Shown here in pieces: positions 18,536 through 28,826 of a stretch of DNA of 64,000 bases. The stretch's first letter is position 1. Every line of letters begins with the position of its first letter. The notes under the pieces were generated by a model. It did not search any database. It was not told the DNA's origin and saw only the letters and a list, made by a program, of their open reading frames with translations. The stretch spans positions 54,923 through 118,922 of the forward strand of contig JAURMR010000037.1 of assembly GCA_030830565.1 (NCBI GenBank), in the 5' to 3' direction. Position numbers and translations under genes: made by a program. The DNA is from Acidimicrobiales bacterium. Its GTDB lineage: Bacteria > Actinomycetota > Acidimicrobiia > Acidimicrobiales > Acidimicrobilacustridaceae.

Positions 18536-19501
18536 ATGGCTCCGATCGTCTTTGTCACCCGTCCGCTGCCCGAACCCGGTAGTGGGTTGCTTCATGATTT
18601 GGGGTTTGAGGTTCGGTCAAACGTCGAGGATCGACCGCTCACCCGAGCGGAACTCATGGCAGGGGTCGAAGGCTCCGATGCCCTTCTCTGTATGTTGAGC
18701 GACCGTATCGATGCTGAATTCCTCGATGCGAATCCAAGTCTGCGAGTGATCGCAAACTATGCGGTTGGGTTCGACAACATCGATGTGGCCGCGGCTCGAG
18801 CTCGAGGAATTGAAGTCACCACGACCCCCGGTGTTCTCACCGATGCAACTGCTGACCTGGCTTGGGCGTTGCTGCTAGCAGCCGCGCGAAACCTTGGAGC
18901 AGGCGAACGCATGGTGCGAGCGGGGGAGTGGACTGGGTGGGCGCCGACACAATTGCTCGGAGAACCACTCCGCGATCGAACACTAGGGATCGTGGGGATG
19001 GGGTCAATCGGTCAGGCCGTTGCGCGAAGGGCGCAAGGGTTTGGAATGCACGTGGTGTATTTCAATCGGAACCGAGTATCTCCCCAGATCGAGGCATCAC
19101 TGGGAGCCGACTATGTCACTTTCGATGAACTCTTGCGTCGTTCGGATTTTCTCTCGCTTCATGCACCGCTGAATGGTGAGAGCCGACACATGTTTGACTC
19201 GCGCGCGTTTGCGTTGATGAAGTCGACTGCAGTGCTCGTCAACACTGGTCGAGGCGCATTGATTGACGAAGCGGAGTTGGTGAACGTCCTCCATGAGAAG
19301 CGAATCGCTGCAGCGGGGCTTGATGTGTACGAGTTCGAACCAACGATCACTGAAGGTCTCCTTGAGTTGGAGAACGTGGTGTTGGCCCCGCACCTCGGTT
19401 CTGCGTCGACGCTGGCTCGAGGAGACATGGTTCGGCTGTGCTGCGAGAACATTGTTGAAGTGCTTGCCGGACGGCCAGCGGTGACACCGGCCCCGGGCTG
19501 A
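18536..19501 (+). CDS. D-isomer-specific 2-hydroxyacid dehydrogenase (glyoxylate/hydroxypyruvate reductase-like)
   Basis: DRTLGIVGMGSIGQAVARRAQGFGM, LVNTGRGALIDEAELVN, LAPHLGSAS; Met start at 18536. Confidence 0.88.
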   Translation: MAPIVFVTRPLPEPGSGLLHDLGFEVRSNVEDRPLTRAELMAGVEGSDALLCMLSDRIDAEFLDANPSLRVIANYAVGFDNIDVAAARARGIEVTTTPGVLTDATADLAWALLLAAARNLGAGERMVRAGEWTGWAPTQLLGEPLRDRTLGIVGMGSIGQAVARRAQGFGMHVVYFNRNRVSPQIEASLGADYVTFDELLRRSDFLSLHAPLNGESRHMFDSRAFALMKSTAVLVNTGRGALIDEAELVNVLHEKRIAAAGLDVYEFEPTITEGLLELENVVLAPHLGSASTLARGDMVRLCCENIVEVLAGRPAVTPAPG

Positions 19502-19508
19502 GGGGCAG

Positions 19509-20357
19509 CTAACGCTTTGACGTTGCTTCGGCGATTCGCTCGAAGGCGTCGAGCATTTCCGTCGCCGAGGTCGTGACCGCATCGGCGTGTGCGCGACGAA
19601 CATCTTCGCCGATGCCGTGTCCACCGATAACTACCGCACAACCGACCTGATCTTTGACTGCGCTCGCAGTCGCAATGACCTGGTCATCCACGCCTGCGGT
19701 GGTGGAACTAATGCCGACAGCAATCAGGCGATCGGCCGAATTGGCAGCGTCGATGAACGACTCAACCGGCGAGTTTGCGCCGAGATCAATCACCGTGAAG
19801 CCGCGACCGCGGAGTAAATCAGAGGCCATTGCGATCGGAACTGCGTGTTGATCGCCTGCGGCTGCACCGAGAACGACAGTTCCGCGGGTTTGTCCTGGCC
19901 GACTGAATTGCGGTCCTAGACGGCCGATGAGGCGACTCGTGACTGCAGTGGCGAGGTGTTCCTCGGCAATGGAAACTTCTCCGATTGCCCATGCCGCGCC
20001 GATTGCCGCAAGGGCGGGAGAAAGGACATCGAGATAGACCGCTGTCGGCTCAAGCCCCGATGCCATGGCGGCTTCGATGACGTTCCACGAACCGGCTTCA
20101 TCGCCTGCAATGAGTCGGTCTCCGATTCGGGCTGACCAATCAACCCGTTCGCCTGAAGCACGCGGTGAGGGGGTGGAACCAAAGGTGTCGAGTGCTTCTT
20201 TTGAAACGACCCAGCCCCCGCCAACCTTTGTTGCGGCGAGTCGACCGGTGCGCACATATTTGTACACCGTCATGTAGTGCACGCCGAGTGCCTCGGCTGC
20301 TTGATGGAGGGTGAGCGAGGTGCTGTCCGAAACTGGCCGCTCTGCTGCTTTGATCAT
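19509..20357 (-). CDS. HTH (excisionase/MerR-like) plus cobalamin-binding domain regulator, CarH/LitR-like
   Basis: LTLHQAAEALGVHYMTVYKYVRTGRLAATKVGGGWVVSKEAL HTH; W-AIGEVSIAE-EH (W-x9-EH); GDQHAVPIAMASDLLRGRGFTVIDLG B12-binding region; VIGGHGIG. Confidence 0.85.
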   Translation of the reverse strand: MIKAAERPVSDSTSLTLHQAAEALGVHYMTVYKYVRTGRLAATKVGGGWVVSKEALDTFGSTPSPRASGERVDWSARIGDRLIAGDEAGSWNVIEAAMASGLEPTAVYLDVLSPALAAIGAAWAIGEVSIAEEHLATAVTSRLIGRLGPQFSRPGQTRGTVVLGAAAGDQHAVPIAMASDLLRGRGFTVIDLGANSPVESFIDAANSADRLIAVGISSTTAGVDDQVIATASAVKDQVGCAVVIGGHGIGEDVRRAHADAVTTSATEMLDAFERIAEATSKR

Positions 20358-20377
20358 CGCTCCCCCTTTCACACCTT

Positions 20378-20392
20378 TTCAACGATGTTGAA
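20378..20392. promoter_or_regulatory. Perfect palindrome TTCAAC-GAT-GTTGAA upstream of the HTH-B12 gene, candidate operator
   Basis: 15-bp palindrome lying 21 bp upstream of the ATG at 20357. Confidence 0.5.
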
Positions 20393-20397
20393 GAAGG

Positions 20398-20427
20398 AAA
20401 AGGTACCGGTGAGAGGTCACCGGAACC
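20398..20427 (-). terminator. Intrinsic terminator of the bio operon
   Basis: Minus strand: GGTTCCGGTGA-CCTC-TCACCGGTACC then TTTTCCTTCTTC (10 of 11 pairs). Confidence 0.75.
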
Positions 20428-20469
20428 TGATCGGGCGGTGTATTTCGAAGGGGAGCGCGCTTTCCCTTG

Positions 20470-21132
20470 CTATTTCGGTGAAATTTTCGCCAAAACACTC
20501 GGAACGCTTGAAAGGACGTCAACCTCAAGGTGGCGAACAAGCCAGTCGCGATTTCGGCGATGAAGATCGTCAGCGGGATCGAAACGATTGAGGACGACGA
20601 TCGGTGTGGCGACATGCGCACCGCTATTGATCGCTTCAAGACTCAAGGTGACGTCATTGATTGTTCCGAGACCAGCGTCGGCAACAAGTAAGACGATGTC
20701 TGGCTGAAGAAGTTCTATGAGCGTGATCGCATCGCCGTTCGACGCCATTGGCGAACGAACACCACCGACTGATTCGACGAATGCAATCGACGGCGCCGGT
20801 AGTGGCCACTGAATTTCCGAGACGAGATCCTCAATGGAAAATTGCGGTCGGGCGAGAGCATCGGCTGCCATGGGTGGAGCCATGGGAATCGGGTACCAGC
20901 GATGACGTGGACAAACATCGGCTGGAGTTTCCCCAGAGGCATCAGCCAAAAAATGCGCGTCCGTGAATGAATCATCGGGATCAAACGATTGCGCAGGTTT
21001 ACGCGCTGCTACGTCATGGCCATTGGCACGCAAGTCGCGTAAGAGTCGAGCCGAAACGTAGGTCTTTCCAACCTCGGTTCGCGTACCAACAACGACAATG
21101 AGTTGTTGGGGTCGTAATCCGTCGAACGTCAT
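20470..21132 (-). CDS. bioD: Dethiobiotin synthase
   Basis: VVVGTRTEVGKTYVSARLLRDLRANGHDVAARKPAQSF; directly downstream of bioF. Confidence 0.88.
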   Translation of the reverse strand: MTFDGLRPQQLIVVVGTRTEVGKTYVSARLLRDLRANGHDVAARKPAQSFDPDDSFTDAHFLADASGETPADVCPRHRWYPIPMAPPMAADALARPQFSIEDLVSEIQWPLPAPSIAFVESVGGVRSPMASNGDAITLIELLQPDIVLLVADAGLGTINDVTLSLEAINSGAHVATPIVVLNRFDPADDLHRRNRDWLVRHLEVDVLSSVPSVLAKISPK

Positions 21133-22286
21133 TGTCCACCGTCCGTTCCCAGCGCGCGTAGAGCATCAGTAAGTGAAGAAATCTGCTCATCAGTATGGGC
21201 CGCGGACAAGGCAATGCGGAGGCGGCTTGATCCGACCGCAACCGTGGGCGGCCGAATGGCGGGTACAAGTAGGCCGCGCTCAAGGAGAAATTGCGATGCT
21301 GCAAGTGCGGCGGACTCTTCGCCGAGAATCATCGGGATGATGGGGGAGGGGTGCCCCGGTCGAACTTGCGCTATCTGTTGACGCAATCGTTCACGAAGCG
21401 CATGACCCTCAGTGGATCGCAAAATGCTGATTGCCGCGAGCGCTGCTGCCGAATCTGCGGGGCTTGGCGCTGTCGTAAAGATGTACGTGCGAGCCCTATT
21501 TACAAGAAGATCAACAAGTGTTTTCGGTCCGGCGACGAAACCCCCGAGTGCCCCAAGAGTTTTGGAAAGTGTCCCCACTTGGATGACGTAGGCACCATTA
21601 AGGATTGATTCTGGCGCAGGCTCCAGAACAGCGTGTGCTTCATCGACCACCAGAAGCGCGCCGTGTCGCGAGCAAAGCGAAGCGAGTTTGTTGATAGGAG
21701 CCACATCCCCGTCCATGGAGAAGACCGTGTCAGTGACGACAACCTGTCGCGATGTTGAATTGGCGGACAGGTTCGTTGCGAGTTCGTCGAGGTCGAGATG
21801 TCGGTAGGTCTGGACCGTGGCACCGTTTGCGCGCGCCATTCGACAACCATCGATGATCGACGCGTGATTGAGAGCGTCGGAATGAATGACGACGCCGGTC
21901 GATCCAAGTGTGGCAAGAAGGCCAAGGTTTGCGGCGAAGCCCGTGGGGAAGAGGACTGCCGATTCAGTACTGCGCCACTCTGCGATTGCGTCCTCAAGTT
22001 CGTGATGAACAGGACGTGAGCCAACGACCAAACGTGATGCCCCTGAACCTGCTCCCCACCGATGTGCTGCATCGGCTGCTGCTTCCTTCACCTTCGGATG
22101 TGCAGTAAGGCCGAGGTAATCGTTTGACGCAAACGAGACAACCGTGCGCCCTTCAAGAATCCCCACTGGACCGGAGGCATCGAAGGATCTCGGAGCGCGC
22201 CATCGCCCGCTTTGTTTGATCTCGGTCTCTTGTGTCGTGAACCACTTTGACCAATCGGGAGATTGGTTGTCGCTCACTGAGTGCAC
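21129..22286 (-). CDS. bioF: 8-amino-7-oxononanoate synthase
   Basis: SFASNDYLGLTAHPKVKEAA, GSGASRLVVGS, VVDEAHAVLE, GTLSKTLGALGGFVAG. Confidence 0.9.
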   Translation of the reverse strand: MHSVSDNQSPDWSKWFTTQETEIKQSGRWRAPRSFDASGPVGILEGRTVVSFASNDYLGLTAHPKVKEAAADAAHRWGAGSGASRLVVGSRPVHHELEDAIAEWRSTESAVLFPTGFAANLGLLATLGSTGVVIHSDALNHASIIDGCRMARANGATVQTYRHLDLDELATNLSANSTSRQVVVTDTVFSMDGDVAPINKLASLCSRHGALLVVDEAHAVLEPAPESILNGAYVIQVGTLSKTLGALGGFVAGPKTLVDLLVNRARTYIFTTAPSPADSAAALAAISILRSTEGHALRERLRQQIAQVRPGHPSPIIPMILGEESAALAASQFLLERGLLVPAIRPPTVAVGSSRLRIALSAAHTDEQISSLTDALRALGTDGGQ

Positions 22287-23596
22287 ACCTCGTTGATCGA
22301 TGCTTCCAAGACATCAGCGATTCGGCTGATCTCATCGGCGGTCGAAGTGAGGATCGGCATGAGGACGATGACATCGCCAAGCGGGCGAAGAAGAACTCCG
22401 CGGTTTACTGCGGCGGCGCACACGCGTCGGCCCCATCGAAGATCATCCTTGGGCGGGTCAAGCTCCACGCCAACCATGAGTCCTCGCTGGCGAATCTCTT
22501 TGATCGCGGAATTTCCGTCAGCGATGACTCCCAGGCGGGAACGAAGTTGTGCGGCGCGCTCGCGCACATTGGTAAGAACGTCGAGTTCTCCAAAGAGTTG
22601 AAGATGTCGAAGTGCAACGGCCGCAGCAAGGGCATTGCCGGAAAAAGAGTGGCCGTGGTAGAGCGTCATCTCGCTGAGGTCGGGGCCAAGGAATGCTTCA
22701 TACACACGACGCGAAGCAACTGTCGCCGCCATTGCGAGGTAGCCGCCGGTCAAACCCTTGCCGATGCACATGACGTCGGGCCGCACTCGACATTGTTCGG
22801 ACGCGAACAGCGTCCCGGTCCGACCAAAACCCGTCGCAACTTCATCGGCAATCAACAAGACGTCATGTTCCCGGCATGCATCGGCAACTCGCTCGACCGA
22901 CTCGGGGTCTGTAATCCACATTCCCACAGCGCCTTGGACGAGTGGTTCGATAATTACGGCGGCAAGTTCGTGAGCATGAGCGCGAATCATTGCGACTGCG
23001 GTGTCGGCCCAGCCCGGATCGACATAACCCGGAGCGCGCAAGACATCGAAGCGAAGTGGGTTGAACATGTCGGTTCCGAATCCACCAGCGCCGACTGAAA
23101 TCGATCCGATGGTGTCACCGTGATACGCACCACCAAGAGCGAGATAGCGAGTGCGATCGGTGATGCCCTGATTCGTCCAGTATTGGAACGCGATCTTGAT
23201 TGCCTGTTCTACTGCCGCGGCTCCATCCGAAGCGAAAAGGAAATGCGGTTCGCTCACGGGAACGTGGGGAGCGAGCGCTTCAGCGAGTTCGATGGTGATG
23301 CGGTTTCCGTTCCCCAGCATCGTTGAATGCGCGATGCGATCCAGTTGTTCGCGTGCCGCAGCATCAAGTTCAGGTACGCGATGTCCGAGCGTTGTTACCC
23401 ACAGCGACGAGATTGCATCGAGATACCGCGTGCCATCGACATCGATGAGTTCACGGCCTTCTCCTGATTCGACAATGATCGGTCGATTGGTGGCGTAGGT
23501 TGCCATTTGTGTGAAGCCATGCCAGACCACGGCGGTATCCCGGTCCACCCAACGTTCGTGAGCGCTGGTCAGGGACGTGTTGTTGTCATCGGTCAC
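22274..23596 (-). CDS. bioA: Adenosylmethionine-8-amino-7-oxononanoate aminotransferase
   Basis: GAYHGDTIGSISVG, LLIADEVATGFGRTGTLFASEQ, LYHGHSFSGNALAAA; GTG start 23596. Confidence 0.9.
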   Translation of the reverse strand: MTDDNNTSLTSAHERWVDRDTAVVWHGFTQMATYATNRPIIVESGEGRELIDVDGTRYLDAISSLWVTTLGHRVPELDAAAREQLDRIAHSTMLGNGNRITIELAEALAPHVPVSEPHFLFASDGAAAVEQAIKIAFQYWTNQGITDRTRYLALGGAYHGDTIGSISVGAGGFGTDMFNPLRFDVLRAPGYVDPGWADTAVAMIRAHAHELAAVIIEPLVQGAVGMWITDPESVERVADACREHDVLLIADEVATGFGRTGTLFASEQCRVRPDVMCIGKGLTGGYLAMAATVASRRVYEAFLGPDLSEMTLYHGHSFSGNALAAAVALRHLQLFGELDVLTNVRERAAQLRSRLGVIADGNSAIKEIRQRGLMVGVELDPPKDDLRWGRRVCAAAVNRGVLLRPLGDVIVLMPILTSTADEISRIADVLEASINEVCTQ

Positions 23597-25134
23597 CGGG
23601 ACAGCATCGCACCCTTGGCATCGAGGTGGCGAAGGCATCGCCATTCTTCGATCTGGTGGGCCATTGGGGTCGACGGGGGCCCGTCGACAAAGGGCCATAA
23701 CTCCTCAGCGATCTTGCGCCAATCGCCGGTTGCATGGAGTTCACCGAGGATCGCGTAGAGGCCCAGGCTGATGCGCTGGATGATGACGAAGCTGCCCGGA
23801 AGATTTGCTGCCTTCTGCATCACGGCGTAGGGGCCACTGGTATCGAAAAACCGACGGACGGTTTCTGATGCGTACTCGGGGGTGATCGTGAAGTCGCCTT
23901 CCATGGCGACGAACTCGTAGAAGTGGCCGAGATAGTCGATGACATCAGCGTCGGTGACATCGAGTCCTGCTGGTAGAAGCCCGAGGCGTTCGACAGTTGC
24001 GCGGAATGCAGCGGCATCGTGATTGATCACCATGTGCTGGATCATTTCGCCGAACTCATCAAGTTCTTCAGCGGTGAAGTACTTCACGAGACCGAAGTCG
24101 AGGAACGTGACGCGTCCGCCCGGATGGAATAGATAGTTGCCGGGATGTGGGTCGCCATTGAACGCAGCAAGTCGGTAGAGCCCACCGAACGCAAAGCGGT
24201 AGAGCGTCTCTGCGGCCAGATCTTTTTCTTTCTGGCTCCAGGTCAGGAGTTCATCCCATCGGGCCCCATCGGAAAGTTCGGTCGTGAGCACTCGTCGAGT
24301 TGAGTACTCGTCAACAACATGGGGAATGTGAATTGTGGGATGTCCGTCGTAGTAGCGAGCGAACGCCCGTTGGTTTGCCGCTTCGATTTCGTAATCGAGT
24401 TCTTCCACAACTCGTTCACGCAATTCGGCAACGAGGGCTTTATGGTCGAGTCCGGGGAAGAGAACGCCAAGTCCGGCGAAGATGAAACCTGCGTTGTTGA
24501 GATCAGAGGAGACTGCTTCGGCAACGCCGGGGTATTGCACTTTGACTGCGACAGCTTTTCCCTCGCGAGTGAGGGCTCGATGCACCTGACCGATCGATGC
24601 CGATGCGATGGGAGTTGGATCCCAGGTTTCGAAAAGTTCATTCGGGTGCTTACCGAGTTCTTCACAAATCACCTGGGCAGCGAGTTCGGCGCTCATAGGT
24701 GGGGCATTCTGCTGAAGGTCTGCAAGTGCGCCACGAACGTGTTCTGGAAGCCCTTGGTCGATGTAGCTGGCCATCTGGCCGACCTTCATAAGCGCGCCCT
24801 TCATTTGACCGAGGGCTTCGGTGACTTGTTGCGTCGTTTCCATTTCGAACGCAAGGTCAAGTTCTCGTCGTTTGCCGGCGTCGGCGAAAACTCGCCGGGC
24901 ACGATGACGGGCGTAGGCGCCACCGGTCTTGGCCCCCAGGAGCGCAAGACGGAAGTTGCGTGCCGTTCGATGGCCGTTCTGCACTGGCCCGATGGGTGGC
25001 GTGCTTGATCGGCGGGATTGAACAGCGGTCACCACTGCGGCGATCACCGCGATCGGCAGGAGCCATCGGAATGCACGTCGGAGTCCTTTCACGATGGGAA
25101 CGCTAGGGGTCTTGCACGACTTCACCCTCATCAA
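23593..25134 (-). CDS. ABC1/AarF/UbiB atypical kinase family protein
   Basis: LGQMKGALMKVGQMASYIDQGLPEHVRGALADLQQNAPPM (KxGQ region), ASIGQVHRA, NGDPHPGNYLFH, FLDFGLVK. Confidence 0.88.
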   Translation of the reverse strand: MMRVKSCKTPSVPIVKGLRRAFRWLLPIAVIAAVVTAVQSRRSSTPPIGPVQNGHRTARNFRLALLGAKTGGAYARHRARRVFADAGKRRELDLAFEMETTQQVTEALGQMKGALMKVGQMASYIDQGLPEHVRGALADLQQNAPPMSAELAAQVICEELGKHPNELFETWDPTPIASASIGQVHRALTREGKAVAVKVQYPGVAEAVSSDLNNAGFIFAGLGVLFPGLDHKALVAELRERVVEELDYEIEAANQRAFARYYDGHPTIHIPHVVDEYSTRRVLTTELSDGARWDELLTWSQKEKDLAAETLYRFAFGGLYRLAAFNGDPHPGNYLFHPGGRVTFLDFGLVKYFTAEELDEFGEMIQHMVINHDAAAFRATVERLGLLPAGLDVTDADVIDYLGHFYEFVAMEGDFTITPEYASETVRRFFDTSGPYAVMQKAANLPGSFVIIQRISLGLYAILGELHATGDWRKIAEELWPFVDGPPSTPMAHQIEEWRCLRHLDAKGAMLSR

Positions 25135-25198
25135 GCGCTCACGAGAGACCCTTTCTCGCCGATAGCGTGTCGCCGTTCACTCGGCTGGGGGAGTTCCC

Positions 25199-26707
25199 AT
25201 GGGTTCTGCGTTGGTTACGACGGCACAAGGCGATGTCCAAGGCTTTGAGAGGGACGGCATTTTCCAATTCCGAGGATTGCCGTATGCCGCTCCGCCGATT
25301 GGAGAGCTTCGGTTCCAAGCCCCTGCGCCCCCCGAATCTTGGGACGGCGTTCGCGACGCAACGAGTTTCGGGTCGATGTCAGTGCAGGAATCTGGCGGTG
25401 TCACCGCTTTTCTCGGCGATGCGGTCGATTCCTCGAGTGAGGATTGTCTCTTCCTTAACGTGTACACGCCCGGCTGCGACGATGCTGCGCGTCCAGTCAT
25501 GGTTTGGATACATGGCGGAGGGTTCATTAACGGTTCCTCGTCAACGCCCTGGTACGACGGGACCTCCTTGGCCAACCGCGGCGATGTTGTTGTCGTCACC
25601 CTGAATTATCGACTCGGTGCACTTGGCTTCCTCTGGCTCGGAGACCTCGACGATCGTTATCGATCCAGCGGAGTGAACGGTTTACTTGATCAGACCGCTG
25701 CGCTTGCATGGGTTCGTGACAACATCGCAGCATTCGGTGGCGACCCGAACAATGTGACGATCTTCGGTGAATCAGCTGGTGCAATGAGTGTGTCGACGCT
25801 GCTCGCGGTTCCAGCGGCGCGTGGTCTGTTCCACAAAGCAATCGCGCAAAGCGGAGCGGCCCACAACACATTCACTCCTGCAATGGGCGCAGCGATGACC
25901 GAGCAGTTCATGGAGAAACTGGGCGTCACCGATCTCGAAGGCTTGTTGAGTGCGTCGGCTGATGACATTGCCAAGGCGGCCACAAAGGTCGAAGCAAAGT
26001 TGTATGACGATCCTTCAGGGCTCGGTGGTCCAACCGGCATTGCGCTTGCGATGGCGTTTCAACCAGTTGTTGACGGTGCGTTCCTGCCGAAAAATCCGCT
26101 GGTTGCCGTTGCCGATGGCGACGCCGTTGATGTTCCATTCATGACAGGCACGAACCTCGACGAGTGGAATCTCTTTGCTCTTATGAGCCCCGGCGGTCTC
26201 GATGATCCCAAGTTGTTGGAACGGCTTGAACGTATTTTTGGTTCAGGTCATCCGGTTCGAGACGCATATGTGGCAGACCGCCCGGATGCGTCGCCGGACG
26301 ACCTGTGGAATGCAGTACTCACAGATGCAACGTTCCGAATTCCGGCAATTCGCCTCGTTGAAGCTCGGTCATCGGCGAAGACGTCGACGTGGCAGTACCT
26401 GTTTACGTGGGCGACTCCCGCGTTCGGCGGAGTTATCAAGTCCTGCCATGCGCTTGAGATTCCCTTTGTTTTTGGAGTCTTGAACGCAGCGGGCGCGGAA
26501 CTGTTTCTCGGCGGGCCGATTAGTGATGACCTTCGCGACCTTTCCAACGCAATGCAGGACGCGTGGTTGTCGTTTGCTCGTGCCGGCGATCCCGGCTGGC
26601 CAGCATGGAATGTAGAGGCACGTCCGACCCAGCGATTCGATCTTGAGCGCGAGGTGCTTATGGACCCGATGTCTGGTGAGCGACGCGTGTGGGACGGCGT
26701 TTTGTGA
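25199..26707 (+). CDS. Type B carboxylesterase
   Basis: [39 protein letters not shown] (GESAG nucleophile). Confidence 0.9.
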   Translation: MGSALVTTAQGDVQGFERDGIFQFRGLPYAAPPIGELRFQAPAPPESWDGVRDATSFGSMSVQESGGVTAFLGDAVDSSSEDCLFLNVYTPGCDDAARPVMVWIHGGGFINGSSSTPWYDGTSLANRGDVVVVTLNYRLGALGFLWLGDLDDRYRSSGVNGLLDQTAALAWVRDNIAAFGGDPNNVTIFGESAGAMSVSTLLAVPAARGLFHKAIAQSGAAHNTFTPAMGAAMTEQFMEKLGVTDLEGLLSASADDIAKAATKVEAKLYDDPSGLGGPTGIALAMAFQPVVDGAFLPKNPLVAVADGDAVDVPFMTGTNLDEWNLFALMSPGGLDDPKLLERLERIFGSGHPVRDAYVADRPDASPDDLWNAVLTDATFRIPAIRLVEARSSAKTSTWQYLFTWATPAFGGVIKSCHALEIPFVFGVLNAAGAELFLGGPISDDLRDLSNAMQDAWLSFARAGDPGWPAWNVEARPTQRFDLEREVLMDPMSGERRVWDGVL

Positions 26708-27411
26708 GCCAGCCAATGGCGATCGTGTTGCTTTCGGGCGGACTTGATTCCACGACCTGTCTCGCAATCGCGAAGCACGAAGGCTTTACGCCAATTGCAT
26801 TGAGTTTTCGTTACGGACAACGTCACACTGGTGAACTCGAATGTGCTGCGGCCATTGCGACCGCTGCCGGAGTTGAACATCTCATTGCGGATATTGATCT
26901 TGCCGCATTCGGTGGCTCCGCATTGGTCGACGAGTCACTTCAAGTCCCGAAGCACGAATCGGTTGACGACCTCACTGCTGATTCGGTTCCCATCACTTAT
27001 GTTCCCGCCCGCAACACCATCTTCTTGAGCTTCGCTACCGCAGTTGCTGAAACTCGCGGTGCGCACGACGTCTTTATCGGTGTGAACGCTGTTGACTACT
27101 CGGGTTATCCCGATTGCCGTCCCGAGTTCATCGAGGCATTCGAGACAATGGCCAACCTTGCGACCCGTGAAGGGGTCGAGGGGCGGCGCCTGCGAATCCG
27201 CACGCCGCTCATCGACCTCACCAAGGCACAGATCATTCAACGCGGGATTGCACTCGGCGTCGACTACGGAATCACGATGTCGTGTTACGACCCAGCCTCT
27301 GACGGTGGAGCCTGCGGTCACTGCGACGCATGCCTGCTGCGGGCCCGCGGCTTCGCCGATGCCGACGTCGATGATCCGACTCAGTATTCGTCGCTGCTTC
27401 GCAAGAACTAG
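26704..27411 (+). CDS. queC: 7-cyano-7-deazaguanine synthase QueC
   Basis: [48 protein letters not shown]-terminal [20 protein letters not shown]. Confidence 0.93.
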   Translation: MSQPMAIVLLSGGLDSTTCLAIAKHEGFTPIALSFRYGQRHTGELECAAAIATAAGVEHLIADIDLAAFGGSALVDESLQVPKHESVDDLTADSVPITYVPARNTIFLSFATAVAETRGAHDVFIGVNAVDYSGYPDCRPEFIEAFETMANLATREGVEGRRLRIRTPLIDLTKAQIIQRGIALGVDYGITMSCYDPASDGGACGHCDACLLRARGFADADVDDPTQYSSLLRKN

Positions 27412-27425
27412 AGACTGCCTGTTGC

Positions 27426-27890
27426 TCAGGAGTTGGTAATTACTGCCAACGCTTCGTCAATGTGCTTCTTTGGCTTGAACTGTGAAGAAAACACTTTGCG
27501 TACGATGCCGTCAGGGTCAATCACGTAGGTGACGCGCCCTGGCAACAATCCAAGCGTCTTACCCACGCCGAATTGCTTGCGCACGGTGCTGTCGGTATCG
27601 GCCAGCAACGTGAACGGCAAGTTGTGTTTCTGGGCGAATGCTTTGTGCGATTCAATCGAATCGGAACTGATGCCAATCACTTTCGCGCCCGCATCGGTGA
27701 ACGCTTCAAAGTTGTCACGGAAGGAACATGATTCGGCCGTGCAGCCAGGCGTGTCGTCCTTTGGGTAGAAATAGACGACGGCCCAGCCTCCGCGAAGTTG
27801 CGCAGCTGTGACGGTGTTGCCGTCCTGATCGGGGAGTGAAAACGCAGGAACGGTTTGGCCTTCAGTGATGGTCATGCACCCTCTCAGCAC
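27426..27890 (-). CDS. bcp: Thioredoxin-dependent peroxiredoxin (Bcp/PrxQ)
   Basis: YFYPKDDTPGCTAESCSFRDNFEAF, GISSDSIESHKAFAQKHNLPF. Confidence 0.9.
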   Translation of the reverse strand: MLRGCMTITEGQTVPAFSLPDQDGNTVTAAQLRGGWAVVYFYPKDDTPGCTAESCSFRDNFEAFTDAGAKVIGISSDSIESHKAFAQKHNLPFTLLADTDSTVRKQFGVGKTLGLLPGRVTYVIDPDGIVRKVFSSQFKPKKHIDEALAVITNS

Positions 27891-27977
27891 CGAATCTTCC
27901 GTTGTTATTCCGTCGCAGTCAGCCTTTTTGTTGGCGGTATCGCCCGATCACAAGGGCTTGCCGCGTAGCGTTGGGGC

Positions 27978-28826
27978 ATGCCAATCGTCGCTGTCGTGAA
28001 CCAAAAGGGCGGAGTGGGCAAGACAACAGTCACTCTGGGCCTCGCCTCTGCCGCCGCTCGACGGGGAAAAAAAGTCCTTGTCGTCGACCTCGATCCCCAA
28101 GCGAATGCCACCGCGGGGCTCGGTATTTGGGAGCCGGCCACCACAGTCGATGCTGCACTCGAAACGGATCGCCCCGGTTCGGCCCGTTCCCTCGCCATAC
28201 CCACAGCGTGGGTGCTCGAAGGTGGCGTGGCGCCCGATGTGCTCGCCAGTACACCTGCACTCTCGTCTCGAGAGCCACAGCTCGCGAACGATCCCGTCGG
28301 GGCGCAAGACCGTCTGCAGCTCGCACTCGAAGGGAATGATTACGACCTTGTGGTGATCGATTGTCCGCCATCGCTGGGTCTTCTCACAATCAATGGTCTC
28401 TTTGCTGCTGACCGTGCACTCATCGTTACGGAGCCAGGCGCGTGGGCCTCGGATGGCGTTGCGAATGTGCAACTCACTATTTCGCGTATCGCCGCTCGTC
28501 GGGGCGGTCGTCCCGAGGTTGCTGGCATCGCTGTAAATCGTCTTGGTCGCACTCGTGATGCTCACTACTGGCACACGATGTTGCTCGAGCAATACGGCGA
28601 TCAGGTCTTTGCCCCGGTGCACATGCGCGCCGCAGTTGCCGAAGCGTCAGCGCAGTCCCTGCCCATCCATGGGCTTGGCACTCGCCAAGGTGCAAGCGAT
28701 GCGGCACAGGAATTCGACAATCTGCTTGATGCCGCAGTCCCCGAGATGGCACGGTTTGGTGTGCCCGTTTCCGCACCCGTGGAAGCAGCGCCCCCCGAAA
28801 CCTCTGGAGGAAGCAATGGCCTATGA
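27978..28826 (+). CDS. ParA/MinD-family ATPase
   Basis: VAVVNQKGGVGKTTVTLGLASAAARRGKKVLVVDLDPQANAT (deviant Walker A), DLVVIDCPPSLGLLTINGL. Confidence 0.9.
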   Translation: MPIVAVVNQKGGVGKTTVTLGLASAAARRGKKVLVVDLDPQANATAGLGIWEPATTVDAALETDRPGSARSLAIPTAWVLEGGVAPDVLASTPALSSREPQLANDPVGAQDRLQLALEGNDYDLVVIDCPPSLGLLTINGLFAADRALIVTEPGAWASDGVANVQLTISRIAARRGGRPEVAGIAVNRLGRTRDAHYWHTMLLEQYGDQVFAPVHMRAAVAEASAQSLPIHGLGTRQGASDAAQEFDNLLDAAVPEMARFGVPVSAPVEAAPPETSGGSNGL

